NCBI RefSeq assembly: GCF_009363095.1 | Contig: NZ_CP045295.1 | Span: 2,170,001-2,234,000, forward strand | DNA length: 64,000 bases | Source: Paenibacillus cellulositrophicus | Lineage (GTDB): Bacteria; Bacillota; Bacilli; Paenibacillales; Paenibacillaceae | Direction of reading: 5' to 3' | In this document: piece after piece, positions 1 to 8,155 of the stretch | Layout of the letters: each line of letters starts with the position of its first letter | How positions within the stretch are numbered: position 1 is the first letter of the stretch | The notes under the pieces: model-generated | Database searches by the model: none | Seen by the model: the letters and a program-made list of their open reading frames with translations, nothing else | What the model was told of the DNA's origin: nothing | Position numbers and translations under genes: made by a program

Positions 1-393
1 GTCCGTCTTCCGGAACAGCAGATCATCCCTGGCCGCAAACTGCCACGGGCCGCTGTAGGGCTGGTTGCTGACGACACCGTAATAGTCGATCTCTCTGAGA
101 ATTTGCCGGTAATACTCCTGCTTATCTTCCTTCCACTTCTCTTCCGGGCTGGCAAAGGCCGAAATGATCGAGCATTTGAGCTCTGGATACTGCTCTTTCA
201 GCGCAATCGCCGCCTCGATGCCCCACAGGTCCACGCCGTACTGCCCCGGGGTGATGACCCACTCCAGTCCCTCTTCAAGGAGCGGAATCAGCTTGGCCGT
301 GATCGCCTGCTTAATATACGGAATGCCCGGATGCTTCTGGCCGAAGATGTTCAGCTCATGCGCCCGGTATCCGGTGACCAGACAATTTTTCAT
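1..393 (-). CDS. ypsA: YpsA/DUF1273-type SLOG-family protein (3' end outside window)
   Basis: This is the N-terminal 131 codons of a gene that runs off the left edge. It starts at the ATG at 393-391, and the protein begins MKNCLVTGYRAHELNIFG. It continues with a segment like LIPLLEEGLEWVITPGQYG and an EEKWKEDKQ motif. These match the DUF1273/YpsA family, a Rossmann-like SLOG nucleotide-binding fold. In Bacillus, YpsA is linked to cell division and oxidative stress, and no firm biochemical reaction is known. The gene stands alone here: the next gene upstream on this strand (hlyD-like) ends at 861, separated by a repeat element. The family assignment is from remembered sequence similarity, and the C-terminus cannot be judged. 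Confidence 0.8.
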   Translation of the reverse strand, partial: MKNCLVTGYRAHELNIFGQKHPGIPYIKQAITAKLIPLLEEGLEWVITPGQYGVDLWGIEAAIALKEQYPELKCSIISAFASPEEKWKEDKQEYYRQILREIDYYGVVSNQPYSGPWQFAARDDLLFRKTD

Positions 394-860
394 ACCATCA
401 ACACCTTAACTTAGTTGGAATGCCTCTTCCTCAACAGATGATCCGCGAGTAATTCATTCCTTCTATCATACCTTGTTTTGCCTTGCGGCTTCCACCGCAA
501 ATTCAGATTGTGCTCAGTGCCGCCCACTACCGTGTTAAAGGGGTGGCGGCAGGAGACAGCCAAAAAGGGCACCAGCCGCCAATCCCTCAATGGCGGGCAG
601 GTACCCCCTTCTCAGAAATATATATAAGTTGAACCAAGAAATACGATGCAAGCAAGGCAGTAAAATGATTCCGAAGAAGCGAAGCGGTCGTAGAAGCTTT
701 CCGAAGGAAAGCTAACATCGGAAGCATATGCTTTGGCTTTCGGATTTCTACTTACGTAGGTTCAATAAAAATCAAGAAATCCGAAAACAAGAGCGATCGT
801 AGGGACATTTTACGTACTTGCCCCATCATCCATTTCAATTTTTCAACTTATATTTTCAAC
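394..860. other. Intergenic region with a repeat element
   Basis: No convincing gene is seen. The right half (about 622-865) is a copy of the MITE-like repeat described separately. A stretch near 545-605 is locally GC-rich, but no clear hairpin followed by a T-tract was identified. Confidence 0.6.
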
Positions 861-865
861 TTATA
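622..865 (+). repeat. MITE-like repeat R1, copy a
   Basis: About 240 bp bounded by imperfect inverted ends (left near 622 reading ataagttgaac, right near 855-865 reading ttcaacttata; the right end is duplicated at 841-852). The internal blocks gcaagg..gtaaaatgattccgaagaagcg and cattttacgtacttgcc recur at 3901-4091 (inverted) and 7033-7232 (direct). Subterminal blocks also face each other as inverted repeats (ttcggatttct against agaaatccgaa), so the element could fold on itself. This copy carries about 45 extra bp around 690-735. No ORF of its own is seen. Confidence 0.8.
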
Positions 866-1493
866 AAGAAATTTTCACTTCGGCGTTCATGCCGGGAAGC
901 ACTTTATCCGAAGGCTGGTTGATCGAAATTTTGACAGGCACCTTCTGGGTGACCTTGGTGTAGCTGCCGGTTGAGCTTTGCTGCGGAAGCACCGAGAACA
1001 CCGAGGTCGTTGCATAGCCGATTTCGTCGACCGTTCCGCTGAATGTTTTGCCCGAATCTCCGTCCACGTTAATATCGACGCTTTGACCGACCTTCAGGTC
1101 CTTCAGGTCCTTCTCCTTAATATTGGCGATGATGTACATATGATCCAAGTCAGCTTCCTGTGCGAGCACCTGTCCTGCCTGGACCAGCTCGTTCTTCCGC
1201 GCATCGCTCTTGATGATTTTACCGTTCATCCGGGTGCTGACCGGTACGGCCTTCGTTCCGTCGGATACGGTGCCGACGACGTCCTTGTCAGTCACGTTCG
1301 ATCCGGTTTTGACATGCCAGTCGGTCAGCACGCCGCTGTAAGTGGATACGACGGGCATCATGTCCGCGGACACGACCGCGTCGCTTGTTTTGATGTAGTT
1401 TTCATTTTGGTAATAAACATAGGCGCCGGCTGCGATCAGTATAAACACGACCAGCACGCCCACAACATTTCCGATGATTAAACGAATGTTCAT
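861..1493 (-). CDS. HlyD/EmrA-type membrane-fusion (periplasmic adaptor-like) protein
   Basis: The 210-residue protein has one N-terminal membrane anchor (about residues 6-27) followed by a biotinyl-lipoyl-like half, a short hairpin and a beta-barrel (DVKTGSNVTDKDVV-type and GMNAEVKI-type segments). This is the HlyD_D23/EmrA architecture in short form. Adaptors of this kind work with an MFS pump to export drugs or lipophilic compounds, and in Gram-positives they sit on the outer face of the membrane. The ATG at 1493 has GGAGGAG upstream. It follows the MFS transporter gene by 42 bp on the same strand, so the two form an EmrBA-like operon, probably controlled by the MarR protein encoded upstream. 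The substrate is unknown. Confidence 0.85.
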   Translation of the reverse strand: MNIRLIIGNVVGVLVVFILIAAGAYVYYQNENYIKTSDAVVSADMMPVVSTYSGVLTDWHVKTGSNVTDKDVVGTVSDGTKAVPVSTRMNGKIIKSDARKNELVQAGQVLAQEADLDHMYIIANIKEKDLKDLKVGQSVDINVDGDSGKTFSGTVDEIGYATTSVFSVLPQQSSTGSYTKVTQKVPVKISINQPSDKVLPGMNAEVKISL

Positions 1494-1535
1494 CTTGCCT
1501 ACTCTCCTCCATATCGTTCTTTTTCTGAATGTATC

Positions 1536-3173
1536 TTAAGAATGGGATTCCGCTGTTACTCTTTCCTTGGGACCCGGCAGGGCAAGCGGCTTTTTCGGCT
1601 TTTGCACAAGCGAAAAGCCTTTGCCTGTCACGATTTTTCCGATCGACGCCAGCAGTATAATGACAGCGAGAACCAGCATCATCGTAAACAAGTGATGGTA
1701 CGCTCCTAGGATGGCCGCCCGCTTTGTATTAGCAATCAGCTCATAGGAAGCCGTGCTCTGCGCCTGGGCCGCCGTCATTCCCGATCCCATCAGCTTCCGG
1801 GTCATCTGTGCCAGCTCCAGCTTCGTTTCGGCATCAAACTCGCCCAGATGGGAACGGATCTGCTCGTAATTCATGGTGTTCTGCCGGCTCAAATACCAGC
1901 CCAGCAGCGGAGACAGCACCGCGCCGACGATATTCCGCATCGTATGCAGCGTCGTGGAGCGCATGGAGGCTTTGTGAATATCCCCCGCGAGGGCCGTGCC
2001 GAGCGCTCCGCTGACCAGAGCCATACTGACGCCGCCGCCAAGGCAGGCGGCCTGGAAGTAAAGCTTAGGCAGCGTTACCGTAGGCACCAAGTTCCGCCAG
2101 CTGAGGCAGACATAAATGATGGCCAGCGATCCGATGAATCCCAGGACACCGGCGCCGAGCCGGTCGTACAGCAGGGTTTTCAAAATAGCCGTGATCAGAA
2201 TGCCGACGAAGAACCACAGGAAAAAATGGGACAAATAACTTGGCGACAAGCTGACGTTATTTTTCAAAAAACCGGTGATCCCCGCAATCGCAAAGATGAG
2301 CACCGCATGGGACGTGATCGCCATGATCGTGCCCGAAATCGGCTTGGGCGCCTTCAGCGTACGGAAAGGAACGAGCGGCGTCTTGGCCCTGAGATCGACG
2401 ATGACGAACAGAACCGCCAATATGACGGCGACGGCCAAAAACGGCCACACCTCATACGATGTAAACCCCTTTTGCATCAAATTGCACAGTGGAATCACCA
2501 GCGAAATCATGGTCAATACAAACAAAAACACTCCCGTTTTATCCAATGGCTCGTGCTCGCCGTGATGCTCCTCCGACTTCGGCAGGCCGTAATAGCCGAC
2601 GGCCAGACAGAGAACGGCGGAGGCGACGTTCAGCACATACAGCCAGCGCCAGGCGTCCAGGCTGAGGGAGACGGCTCCGAAATAGGCTCCGACGGCACTT
2701 GCCCCAAACAGGCCCGTGATGACCATAAACAGAAATGTATTGCGGATCTTGTTCGGAAATGAACGGAGGCTCACCGGCAAAATCGCCAGAAACAGCGTAC
2801 CGGCGCTGAGGCCCTGAATCACCTTCCCGATCGTCAAGGCGGCCACATCGGTGGACACGGCGTTGATCAACGAGCCGCACAAAAAAATAAACACCATCGT
2901 CAGATAGTGCGCCTTGAGGCCGAATCTGCGGGCCAGCACCGGTCCAAACGGTACTCCGAGCGCGAAAGCCAGGTTCGACAGCGTGGACGGCAGCTGCAGA
3001 TCATTCGAGCTCATATCCAATCCGTTCTGAATGATCACCTGGTTGATGGTATAAGCCAGATTGCTGAAGTATTGGGGTCCGATCGCAAAAATCGTCAGCA
3101 GCGATATGATCAAATACTGCGGAACGGCCACCCTTTCTTTCTCCGACATCGGAGTGCTAATGAGTTGACTCAT
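1536..3173 (-). CDS. MFS multidrug efflux transporter (DHA2/EmrB type)
   Basis: About 545 residues with roughly 14 hydrophobic helices, typical of DHA2 drug:H+ antiporters. The motif-C-like stretch and the LARRFGLK loop fit MFS proteins. A longer in-frame reading upstream to 3317 is rejected because the ATG at 3173 has AAAGGAGG at the right distance, and the extra 48 residues would cross the promoter. The gene lies between a MarR regulator (upstream, 158 bp gap) and an EmrA-type adaptor (downstream). The gap holds a good sigma-A promoter with an inverted repeat directly after it, so expression is probably repressed by the MarR protein and relieved by a ligand. The function is inferred to be efflux of toxic compounds, with unknown substrate. 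Confidence 0.9.
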   Translation of the reverse strand: MSQLISTPMSEKERVAVPQYLIISLLTIFAIGPQYFSNLAYTINQVIIQNGLDMSSNDLQLPSTLSNLAFALGVPFGPVLARRFGLKAHYLTMVFIFLCGSLINAVSTDVAALTIGKVIQGLSAGTLFLAILPVSLRSFPNKIRNTFLFMVITGLFGASAVGAYFGAVSLSLDAWRWLYVLNVASAVLCLAVGYYGLPKSEEHHGEHEPLDKTGVFLFVLTMISLVIPLCNLMQKGFTSYEVWPFLAVAVILAVLFVIVDLRAKTPLVPFRTLKAPKPISGTIMAITSHAVLIFAIAGITGFLKNNVSLSPSYLSHFFLWFFVGILITAILKTLLYDRLGAGVLGFIGSLAIIYVCLSWRNLVPTVTLPKLYFQAACLGGGVSMALVSGALGTALAGDIHKASMRSTTLHTMRNIVGAVLSPLLGWYLSRQNTMNYEQIRSHLGEFDAETKLELAQMTRKLMGSGMTAAQAQSTASYELIANTKRAAILGAYHHLFTMMLVLAVIILLASIGKIVTGKGFSLVQKPKKPLALPGPKERVTAESHS

Positions 3174-3219
3174 CCGGATTCCTCCTTTCGTCTTGTATAT
3201 GATTACGTCCGTATGCAGA

Positions 3220-3272
3220 ACAACTTGTAAATAGCAAGTTGTATTATACAATATATGCGGATCAGCTGGCAA
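3220..3272 (-). promoter_or_regulatory. Sigma-A promoter and MarR-type operator for the efflux operon
   Basis: On the minus strand TTGCCA (3272-3267) and TATAAT (3248-3243) are 18 bp apart. Directly downstream lies an 8-bp inverted repeat, acaacttg (3220-3227) and caagttgt (3235-3242), with a 7-bp spacer. It overlaps the expected transcription start. The size and position are those of a MarR-family operator. The assignment to the neighbouring MarR protein is inferred. Confidence 0.7.
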
Positions 3273-3331
3273 CGGGATTTTCGCAGGCAGTGAGAAAAAG
3301 CTATTGGATAAATCCACAGCTTTTTCCTGAT

Positions 3332-3760
3332 CTACTTATGCCGTTGTTTCAAATCCCGGTTAAGCCGGGTCAGGCTGTCTTCCAAGTGCTGCAGCCCCTC
3401 ACCGTTCCAATCCTTGAGGATGTCTGCGTACGCATCATGTCTGGCTTTCTGGACTTTGTGGAGAATATCCAGCCCGCCGGGCGTAATCTCAATGAGGCTG
3501 ATTCGGCCATTGTTCGTGTCCGGATACCGCTTGACGTAATCTTTGGATTCCAGCACCGCGATTTGCCTGCTGGCCGTGGACAGGTTCAGCAGCAGATGCT
3601 CTGCCAGCACATTGATCGCCAGCGGGCCCGCGTGCTCCAGCTCGCTGAGCAGAAGATACTCCGACCGGTCCAGGTTCCCGAATCTGGGGCTGAGCGCCGT
3701 CGTCAGCCGGACCAGCAGGGCGATCTGGTACTCGATCATATCCAGTCGATCTTTGTTCAA
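3332..3760 (-). CDS. MarR-family transcriptional regulator
   Basis: The 142-residue protein carries a winged helix in the middle (residues about 45-105: LLLSELEHAGPLAINVLAEH, then a recognition helix LSTASRQIAVLESKDYV and a wing with the usual basic residues). It is flanked by the dimerisation helices typical of MarR proteins. The likely start is TTG at 3760, preceded by a GA-rich Shine-Dalgarno stretch (gaggggg); the ATG at 3739 has no ribosome binding site. It is encoded directly upstream of an MFS pump and its adaptor on the same strand, the usual place for a local drug-sensing repressor. An 8-bp palindrome right after the pump promoter is a candidate binding site. Confidence 0.88.
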   Translation of the reverse strand: MNKDRLDMIEYQIALLVRLTTALSPRFGNLDRSEYLLLSELEHAGPLAINVLAEHLLLNLSTASRQIAVLESKDYVKRYPDTNNGRISLIEITPGGLDILHKVQKARHDAYADILKDWNGEGLQHLEDSLTRLNRDLKQRHK

Positions 3761-3852
3761 CTTCCTCCCCCTCTTCTCTCGCTAAACCGCTCTCATAAAT
3801 ATATCATACCACTGCGCGAAGGGACTTTGCATCCGGGGGCCTGGGTAAATAG

Positions 3853-3877
3853 AAAGAACGTCGATCGACATACTTTC
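3853..3877 (-). repeat. Fragment of repeat R2
   Basis: The stretch aagaacgtcgatcgacatac and its continuation ctttca matches the end of repeat R2 at 32399-32420 (aaacgtctatcgacgtac, then tttca) with few changes. It includes the small internal hairpin cgtc..gacg. Only this end of R2 is present. Confidence 0.55.
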
Positions 3878-3900
3878 ATTATGAGTACCGGCAGCGGTTG

Positions 3901-4091
3901 TATAAGCTGAAAAATGGAAATGGATGATGGGGCAAGTACGTAAAATGTCCCTACGATCACTCTTGTTTTCAGATTTCTTGATTGGATTGAACCATTGCAA
4001 GGTAGAAATCCGAAAGCCAAATGTGACCGCTTCGCTTCTTCGGAATCATTTTACTCCCTTGCAAGCATCGTTTTCGTTAGTTCAAACTATA
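3901..4091 (-). repeat. MITE-like repeat R1, copy b (inverted)
   Basis: Read on the minus strand, this 190-bp stretch is nearly the same as copy c at 7033-7232 and the core of copy a at 622-865. It includes the blocks gggagtaaaatgattccgaa and gaagcgaagcggtcacatttg. The ends are tatagtttgaactaa and ttcagcttata in inverted relation. It lies just downstream of the GH43 gene's terminator. Confidence 0.8.
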
Positions 4092-4141
4092 AAACGGACG
4101 TATTCCGCCCCATACGTCCTTTAACATTCATTTCAATTAAA
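4085..4141. repeat. Short repeat R3, degenerate copy
   Basis: The stretch aactataaaacggacgtatt, then ccgccccatacgtcctttaa, then cattcattt resembles the R3 copies at 5176-5246 and 9107-9197, which share ttataacattcatttc. It has its own small hairpin (ggacgtat..atacgtcc). It directly abuts the inverted R1 copy. Confidence 0.5.
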
Positions 4142-4170
4142 AAAGGAGCCTGCAGCCAAGCTGCAGGCTC
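4134..4170 (-). terminator. Rho-independent terminator after the GH43 gene
   Basis: An 11-bp perfect stem (gagcctgcagc 4146-4156 / gctgcaggctc 4160-4170) with a 3-nt loop is followed on the minus strand by CCTTTTTTAATT. It lies 25 bp beyond the stop codon of the GH43 gene. Confidence 0.92.
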
Positions 4171-4194
4171 TAACAAATCTTGTTTCCCGACAAA

Positions 4195-5157
4195 TTACCG
4201 TTCTCCATCCTTCACCGGAACCCCGAAATTCGGCGTCCCGTCCTCATTCCAGCCGAAGATCTGCATCCGCGTATGCCGATTTGGATCGTACAGCGGATCG
4301 CCGATAATTTCTTTATAATTCCGGGCATGATAAACGATGACGTCTTCCCCGTCCTCGGATACCGTAAAGCTGTTATGCCCCGGCCCATACTGCCCGTTCT
4401 CCTCGTTGGTGGCGAATACCGGTTCCGGCGACTTCACCCAGGAGACCGGATCCAGCAGATCCGCCGATTCGTCGGCATACAGCAGTCCCATGCAGTAATT
4501 GTGGTCGGTGGCGCTGGCCGAATAGCTGATGTAAATGCGTCCGTTCCGCTTCAGTACGGCTGCCCCTTCGTTGACTTTAAAGCCGATCACTTCCCACGGA
4601 TACTCCGGGGTCGAGATCATAACCTGCTTGCCCTGCAGCGTCCAAGGATTGCTCATTTCCGAAATGTACAGATTTGAATTGCCCTCGATGTCCGGGTCTT
4701 TCTGAGCCCATACATAGTACAGCACGCCGTTATGCTCAAAGGTGGTCGCGTCCAGCGCAAAAGACTCCCACTGGGTGCGGATCTTTCCCTTCTCCGTCCA
4801 GGTTCCTTCCAGCGGATTGGCCGAGTCGTTCTCCAGGACATACATCCGGTGGTCGAACAATCCGTCATTGGTCTCGGTCGTCCGCGCCGCCGCAAAGTAG
4901 ATGTACCATTTTCCCTGAATAAAATGAATCTCCGGCGCCCAGATGTTCGCGCTGAGCGGTCCGGTCTCGTATTTGCGCCATGCCACAACCGGTTCGGCTT
5001 CACCCAAACCCTGCAAAGTCTTGGAACGGCGGATTTCGATCCGGTCGTACTCCGGCACAGAAGCCGTGAAATAATAATAACCATCCGTATGCTTGTAAAC
5101 CCATGGATCGGCGCGCTGCTCCACGACCGGATTGTTGTAAGTTTCGTTTCTCTCCAT
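4195..5157 (-). CDS. GH43 glycosidase, probable alpha-L-arabinofuranosidase
   Basis: The 320-residue protein has no signal peptide and is therefore cytoplasmic. The five-bladed beta-propeller signature of GH43 is visible: catalytic base Asp17 in RADPWV, the pKa-modulating Asp136 in ALDATTF, and the acid Glu197 in VNEGAAV. It probably removes arabinofuranosyl residues from imported arabino- or arabinoxylo-oligosaccharides, though beta-xylosidase activity is possible in this family. The start at ATG 5157 has AAAGGAGA upstream; the 23-residue extension upstream falls in repeat R3 and is rejected. It is the last gene of the arabinooligosaccharide cluster and has a strong terminator behind it. Confidence 0.85.
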   Translation of the reverse strand: MERNETYNNPVVEQRADPWVYKHTDGYYYFTASVPEYDRIEIRRSKTLQGLGEAEPVVAWRKYETGPLSANIWAPEIHFIQGKWYIYFAAARTTETNDGLFDHRMYVLENDSANPLEGTWTEKGKIRTQWESFALDATTFEHNGVLYYVWAQKDPDIEGNSNLYISEMSNPWTLQGKQVMISTPEYPWEVIGFKVNEGAAVLKRNGRIYISYSASATDHNYCMGLLYADESADLLDPVSWVKSPEPVFATNEENGQYGPGHNSFTVSEDGEDVIVYHARNYKEIIGDPLYDPNRHTRMQIFGWNEDGTPNFGVPVKDGER

Positions 5158-5175
5158 ATCAGGCTCTCCTTTATG

Positions 5176-5246
5176 TCTATGTCTTCTCCTGTTATAACGC
5201 CCCATAAGGCGGCCTATAACATTCATTTCTTTAGTTCATTCTATCT
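5176..5246 (+). repeat. Short repeat R3, copy c
   Basis: The right half, ending at 5246, matches the end of the R3 copy at 9164-9197 almost base for base (taacattcatttctttagtt, then cattctatct). The left half is degenerate. A small hairpin around aacgcc/ggcgg is present. It lies between the DUF6171 gene and the GH43 gene inside the operon. Confidence 0.7.
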
Positions 5247-5505
5247 AGCTCCATTTCGGGGCAAAAGGATAAGGACAAGCGGATTCCAGCAGCCGGGTCT
5301 TCACCTCAACGAGACAGCCGCAGTACTGGCAGGTCGTTCCGTATTGAAGCCCCGGACACTGTTCGCACTGCCCGATCCGCTGGCGGTATACCTCTTCGGA
5401 TGCCGTCTCCCTGCCGCGGGTCGCGATCTCTACGAGCCGCTGCAGTTTTTCCGGCGAAACCTGGACGCTCTCGCTGCACCCTTTGCAGCCTTCCTGACGA
5501 TCCAT
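5245..5505 (-). CDS. DUF6171-type small cysteine-rich protein
   Basis: The 86-residue protein has CKGC near the N-terminus and a C-terminal cluster CEQCPGLQYGTTCQYCGC, i.e. paired Cys-x2-Cys motifs that look like a zinc ribbon. The layout matches the DUF6171 family of Paenibacillus, which has no known function. The ATG at 5505 has GGAGGGTGAG upstream. It sits 61 bp after the broken GH51 gene and before GH43 on the same strand. A role in arabinose metabolism is not implied by the sequence, and it may only share the transcript. Confidence 0.75.
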   Translation of the reverse strand: MDRQEGCKGCSESVQVSPEKLQRLVEIATRGRETASEEVYRQRIGQCEQCPGLQYGTTCQYCGCLVEVKTRLLESACPYPFAPKWS

Positions 5506-5566
5506 GACAACTCACCCTCCCTATTTGCTGTAACTGCTAATGGCGCTGCACGCAGCCAACCTTCGA

Positions 5567-7008
5567 TTAATGAATGGCCAGCGTAACGACGGACATCGGC
5601 GGCAGCTTCACGCTCAAGCGACCGCCCTCAACATTGGCGCCGTCAAACGCTTTTGGTGCCACGGCGTCCGGCTGCTCGAACGTATTGTGCGCGTTCATCC
5701 GGTCGGCCGTCAGAATCGTGCCGGAAGCCTGCACGCTTTCGGCAGCAAGGCCGCGAAGGTCCAGGCTGATTTCGGCTTCGCCGGCATGATCGATGTTGAC
5801 CAGGCTGACATGCACCTTGCCCTCGGCATCCCTGGAAGCCGACACAGTCACCTGCGGCAGTACCTCCCCGCCCATTTCATAGCTTCCGACCGCGGACTCG
5901 ACCGCCAGCACCTCGGCATCCTGATGGACCTTGAACATATCGAACACATGATACGTCGGCGTCAGGATCATCTTCTCGCCTTCGGTCAAAATCATCGCCT
6001 GAAGGACGTTCACCGTCTGGGCGATGTTCGTCATCTGGACACGGTCCGCATGGTTGTGGAAAATGTTGAAATGCACGCCGGCCACCAGCGCGTCGCGGAT
6101 CGAGTTCTGCTGGTACAAAAATCCCGGATTTGTGCCCGGCTCCACGTCAAACCAGGTGCCCCACTCGTCGATGATCTGTGCTTCGCGATCAGTTCGTCCA
6201 TATGCAGCGCCTTCTTCATGGTGATAAACCATTCGCCTTCTTCAAAATCGAGCGCCGAGCCTTTGCCCAGCCAGAAGTCGCCCGGAATCGTATAGTAGTG
6301 CAGGCTCAGACCGTCCATCAGCCAGCCGGCGTTTTTCATCAGCACTTCCGTCCAGTTATAATCGTCCACATTGGCGCCGCCGGCGATTTTGTAAATTTTG
6401 TTGTCGCCGTAATTGCGGACGTAAGTTTGGTAACGGCGGTACAGATCAGCGTAATACTCGGGACGCATGTTGCCTCCGCAGCCCCAGTTTTCGTTGCCGA
6501 CGCCAAAATACTTCAGCTTCCACGGCTGCTCTCTGCCGTTCTCCTTACGCCAGTTGGCCATCGGCGATTCGCCGTCAAAGGTCATGTACTCGACCCACTC
6601 GGACATCTCCTGAACCGTGCCGCTGCCGACGTTGCCGCAAATGTACGGCTCGCATTCCAGCAGCTCGCAGAGCAGCATAAATTCATGGGTGCCAAAATGG
6701 TTATTTTCGACGACTCCGCCCCAGTGCGTATTGACCATCCGTTTACGGCCTCCCCTTGGACCGACGCCGTCCTTCCAGTGGTACTCGTCGGCAAAGCAGC
6801 CCCCCGGCCAGCGCAGAACCGGCACCTTGATCTTCTTAAGGGCCGCCAGCACGTCGTTGCGGATTCCCTTCGTATTCGGAATCGGCGAATCCTCGCCGAC
6901 CCAAATCCCTTCATAAATGCAGCGGCCCAGATGCTCCGCAAAATGGCCGTATATATTTTTATTGATTTTCCCTTTGGAAATATCCGTATTGACGATCACG
7001 TTATGCAT
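5567..7008 (-). pseudogene. GH51 alpha-L-arabinofuranosidase broken by an internal deletion and frameshift
   Basis: Two overlapping frames together make one GH51 protein. The first (7008 to about 6190) begins [17 protein letters not shown], includes the acid/base motif GNENWGCGG, and runs to MDELIAKH. The second (about 6190 to 5567) resumes at [14 protein letters not shown] with the nucleophile Glu and ends MSVVTLAIH. The linker expected in the family (like IMDKYDP..KR) is missing. The total length, 1442 nt, is not a multiple of three, so about 43-46 nt (3n+1) were lost near 6184. Both catalytic motifs survive but are out of frame. A good ribosome binding site (GGAGGATT) remains, which suggests recent inactivation. 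An assembly error is a less likely alternative. The intact GH51 at 10817 could cover the activity. Confidence 0.85.
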
Positions 7009-7032
7009 AGCTGAATCCTCCCATGAGATGCT

Positions 7033-7232
7033 AGATAGGTTGAACTAAAGAATACGATGCAAGCAAGGGAGTAAAATGATTCCGAAGAAGCGAAGCGGTC
7101 ACATTTGGCTTTCGGATTTCTGCCTTACGTGGGTTCATATCCAATCAAGAAATCCGAAAACAAGAGATGATCGTAGGAACATTTTACGTACTTGCCCTAA
7201 GCATCCATCTTAATTTTCAACTTATATAGATC
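7033..7232 (+). repeat. MITE-like repeat R1, copy c
   Basis: A 200-bp element with ends agataggttgaactaaag and ttttcaacttatatagatct in imperfect inverted relation. The interior matches copy b (3901-4091) almost throughout. It lies inside the arabinose importer/glycosidase operon, between the permease at 7259 and the GH51 pseudogene, so it is probably transcribed and may affect mRNA decay or termination. Confidence 0.82.
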
Positions 7233-7258
7233 TTCTTTATTTTGATAAAAACTTCCTA

Positions 7259-8104
7259 TTATCCTTTAATGCCAGAGTTCAAATTGATCGACTGAATAAA
7301 ATATTTCTGGGCGAACGCGAACAGGAGCAGCGTCGGAATGATCGCCAGCATCGCCGAGCCCATCAGCTGCCCAATCATGCGGTAGTTGCCGTAAATATCC
7401 TGAAGCAGCAGCAAGCCCGCTGTAATCGGCATTTTATCCACGTCCGTATATACGATAACCGGCCACAGGAAGTCGTTCCACGATCCGACGAAGGAAAACA
7501 GGCCGCACACGATCAGCACCGGCTTGATGAGCGGCAGGATGATCGAAAAATAAATCCGGAAATCCCCTGCGCCATCAACACGCGCCGATTCGTCCAGCTC
7601 GCCCGGAATGCCTTTCATAAACTGCCGGACCAGAAAAATGTTGCCCATACCTGCGAGACCGGGGATGATCATGGCCCAAGAGGTGTTCACCCAGCCGAAG
7701 GCGTCAATGATTTTATAGGAAGGGATGATGTTGACGACGCCCGGAAAAAACGAAATGCCCAGCAGCGTGAAAAACAGCGTGTCTCTCCCTTTGAAGTTCA
7801 TGCGGGAATACCCGTAACCCGTAAGCGAAATAATGACGATGACGAGCAGGGTGTGCGATACCGCGATAAAGACGGAATTGAACAGCCAGCGCAAAATCGG
7901 TGCCGTGGACGTATTCTCCAGAATGGCGACGTAATTCTCAAATATCCACTCCTTAGGAAACAGCCGAAAGCCCGAGGACACGACCTCGGTCTGCGAACGG
8001 AAGGAAGTCGTAATTCCGAACACGACCGGAATCACCCAAATGACGCAAAGCACGATCAAAAACAGGTAAGCGATATATTTGGAGATACTTACTTTTTTCG
8101 ACAT
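7259..8104 (-). CDS. Sugar ABC transporter permease (AraQ/MalG-like)
   Basis: The 281-residue protein has six predicted membrane helices and the CUT1 permease EAA-type loop (GELDESARVDGAGDFRIYFS), which contacts the ATPase. It ends LNSGIKG, as MalG-family proteins often do. It is the second permease of a CUT1 importer, directly after the first permease (51 bp gap) and downstream of a solute-binding lipoprotein. The surrounding arabinofuranosidases and an AraR box upstream of the operon point to arabino-oligosaccharides as substrate, as for Bacillus AraNPQ. The gene name is withheld because orthology was not tested. No ATPase gene is nearby, so a shared MsmX-type ATPase is expected. Confidence 0.88.
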   Translation of the reverse strand: MSKKVSISKYIAYLFLIVLCVIWVIPVVFGITTSFRSQTEVVSSGFRLFPKEWIFENYVAILENTSTAPILRWLFNSVFIAVSHTLLVIVIISLTGYGYSRMNFKGRDTLFFTLLGISFFPGVVNIIPSYKIIDAFGWVNTSWAMIIPGLAGMGNIFLVRQFMKGIPGELDESARVDGAGDFRIYFSIILPLIKPVLIVCGLFSFVGSWNDFLWPVIVYTDVDKMPITAGLLLLQDIYGNYRMIGQLMGSAMLAIIPTLLLFAFAQKYFIQSINLNSGIKG

Positions 8105-8155
8105 TTTGATTAACCCTACCTCTCGTATCCTAAATCCAGCCTCTGCCTAAGCGGC

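Larger units (their letters stand above)
3761..4133. other. Intergenic region filled by repeats
   Basis: No gene is supported. The region holds a 25-bp fragment of repeat R2 (3853-3877), an inverted R1 copy (3901-4091) and an R3-like piece (about 4085-4140). Several open frames across it are repeat-derived and have no ribosome binding sites. Confidence 0.6.

Noticed and set aside
103..414. Plus-strand frames at the left edge
   Set aside because: The minus strand encodes a YpsA-like protein there, and the plus frames have no site or family match.
622..865. Insertion sequence
   Set aside because: The element has inverted ends but no transposase, so a MITE-like repeat is the safer description.
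978..1481. Long open frame on the plus strand opposite the HlyD-type gene
   Set aside because: It lies fully antisense to a clear gene and has no ribosome binding site. GC-rich third positions produce such shadow frames throughout the window.
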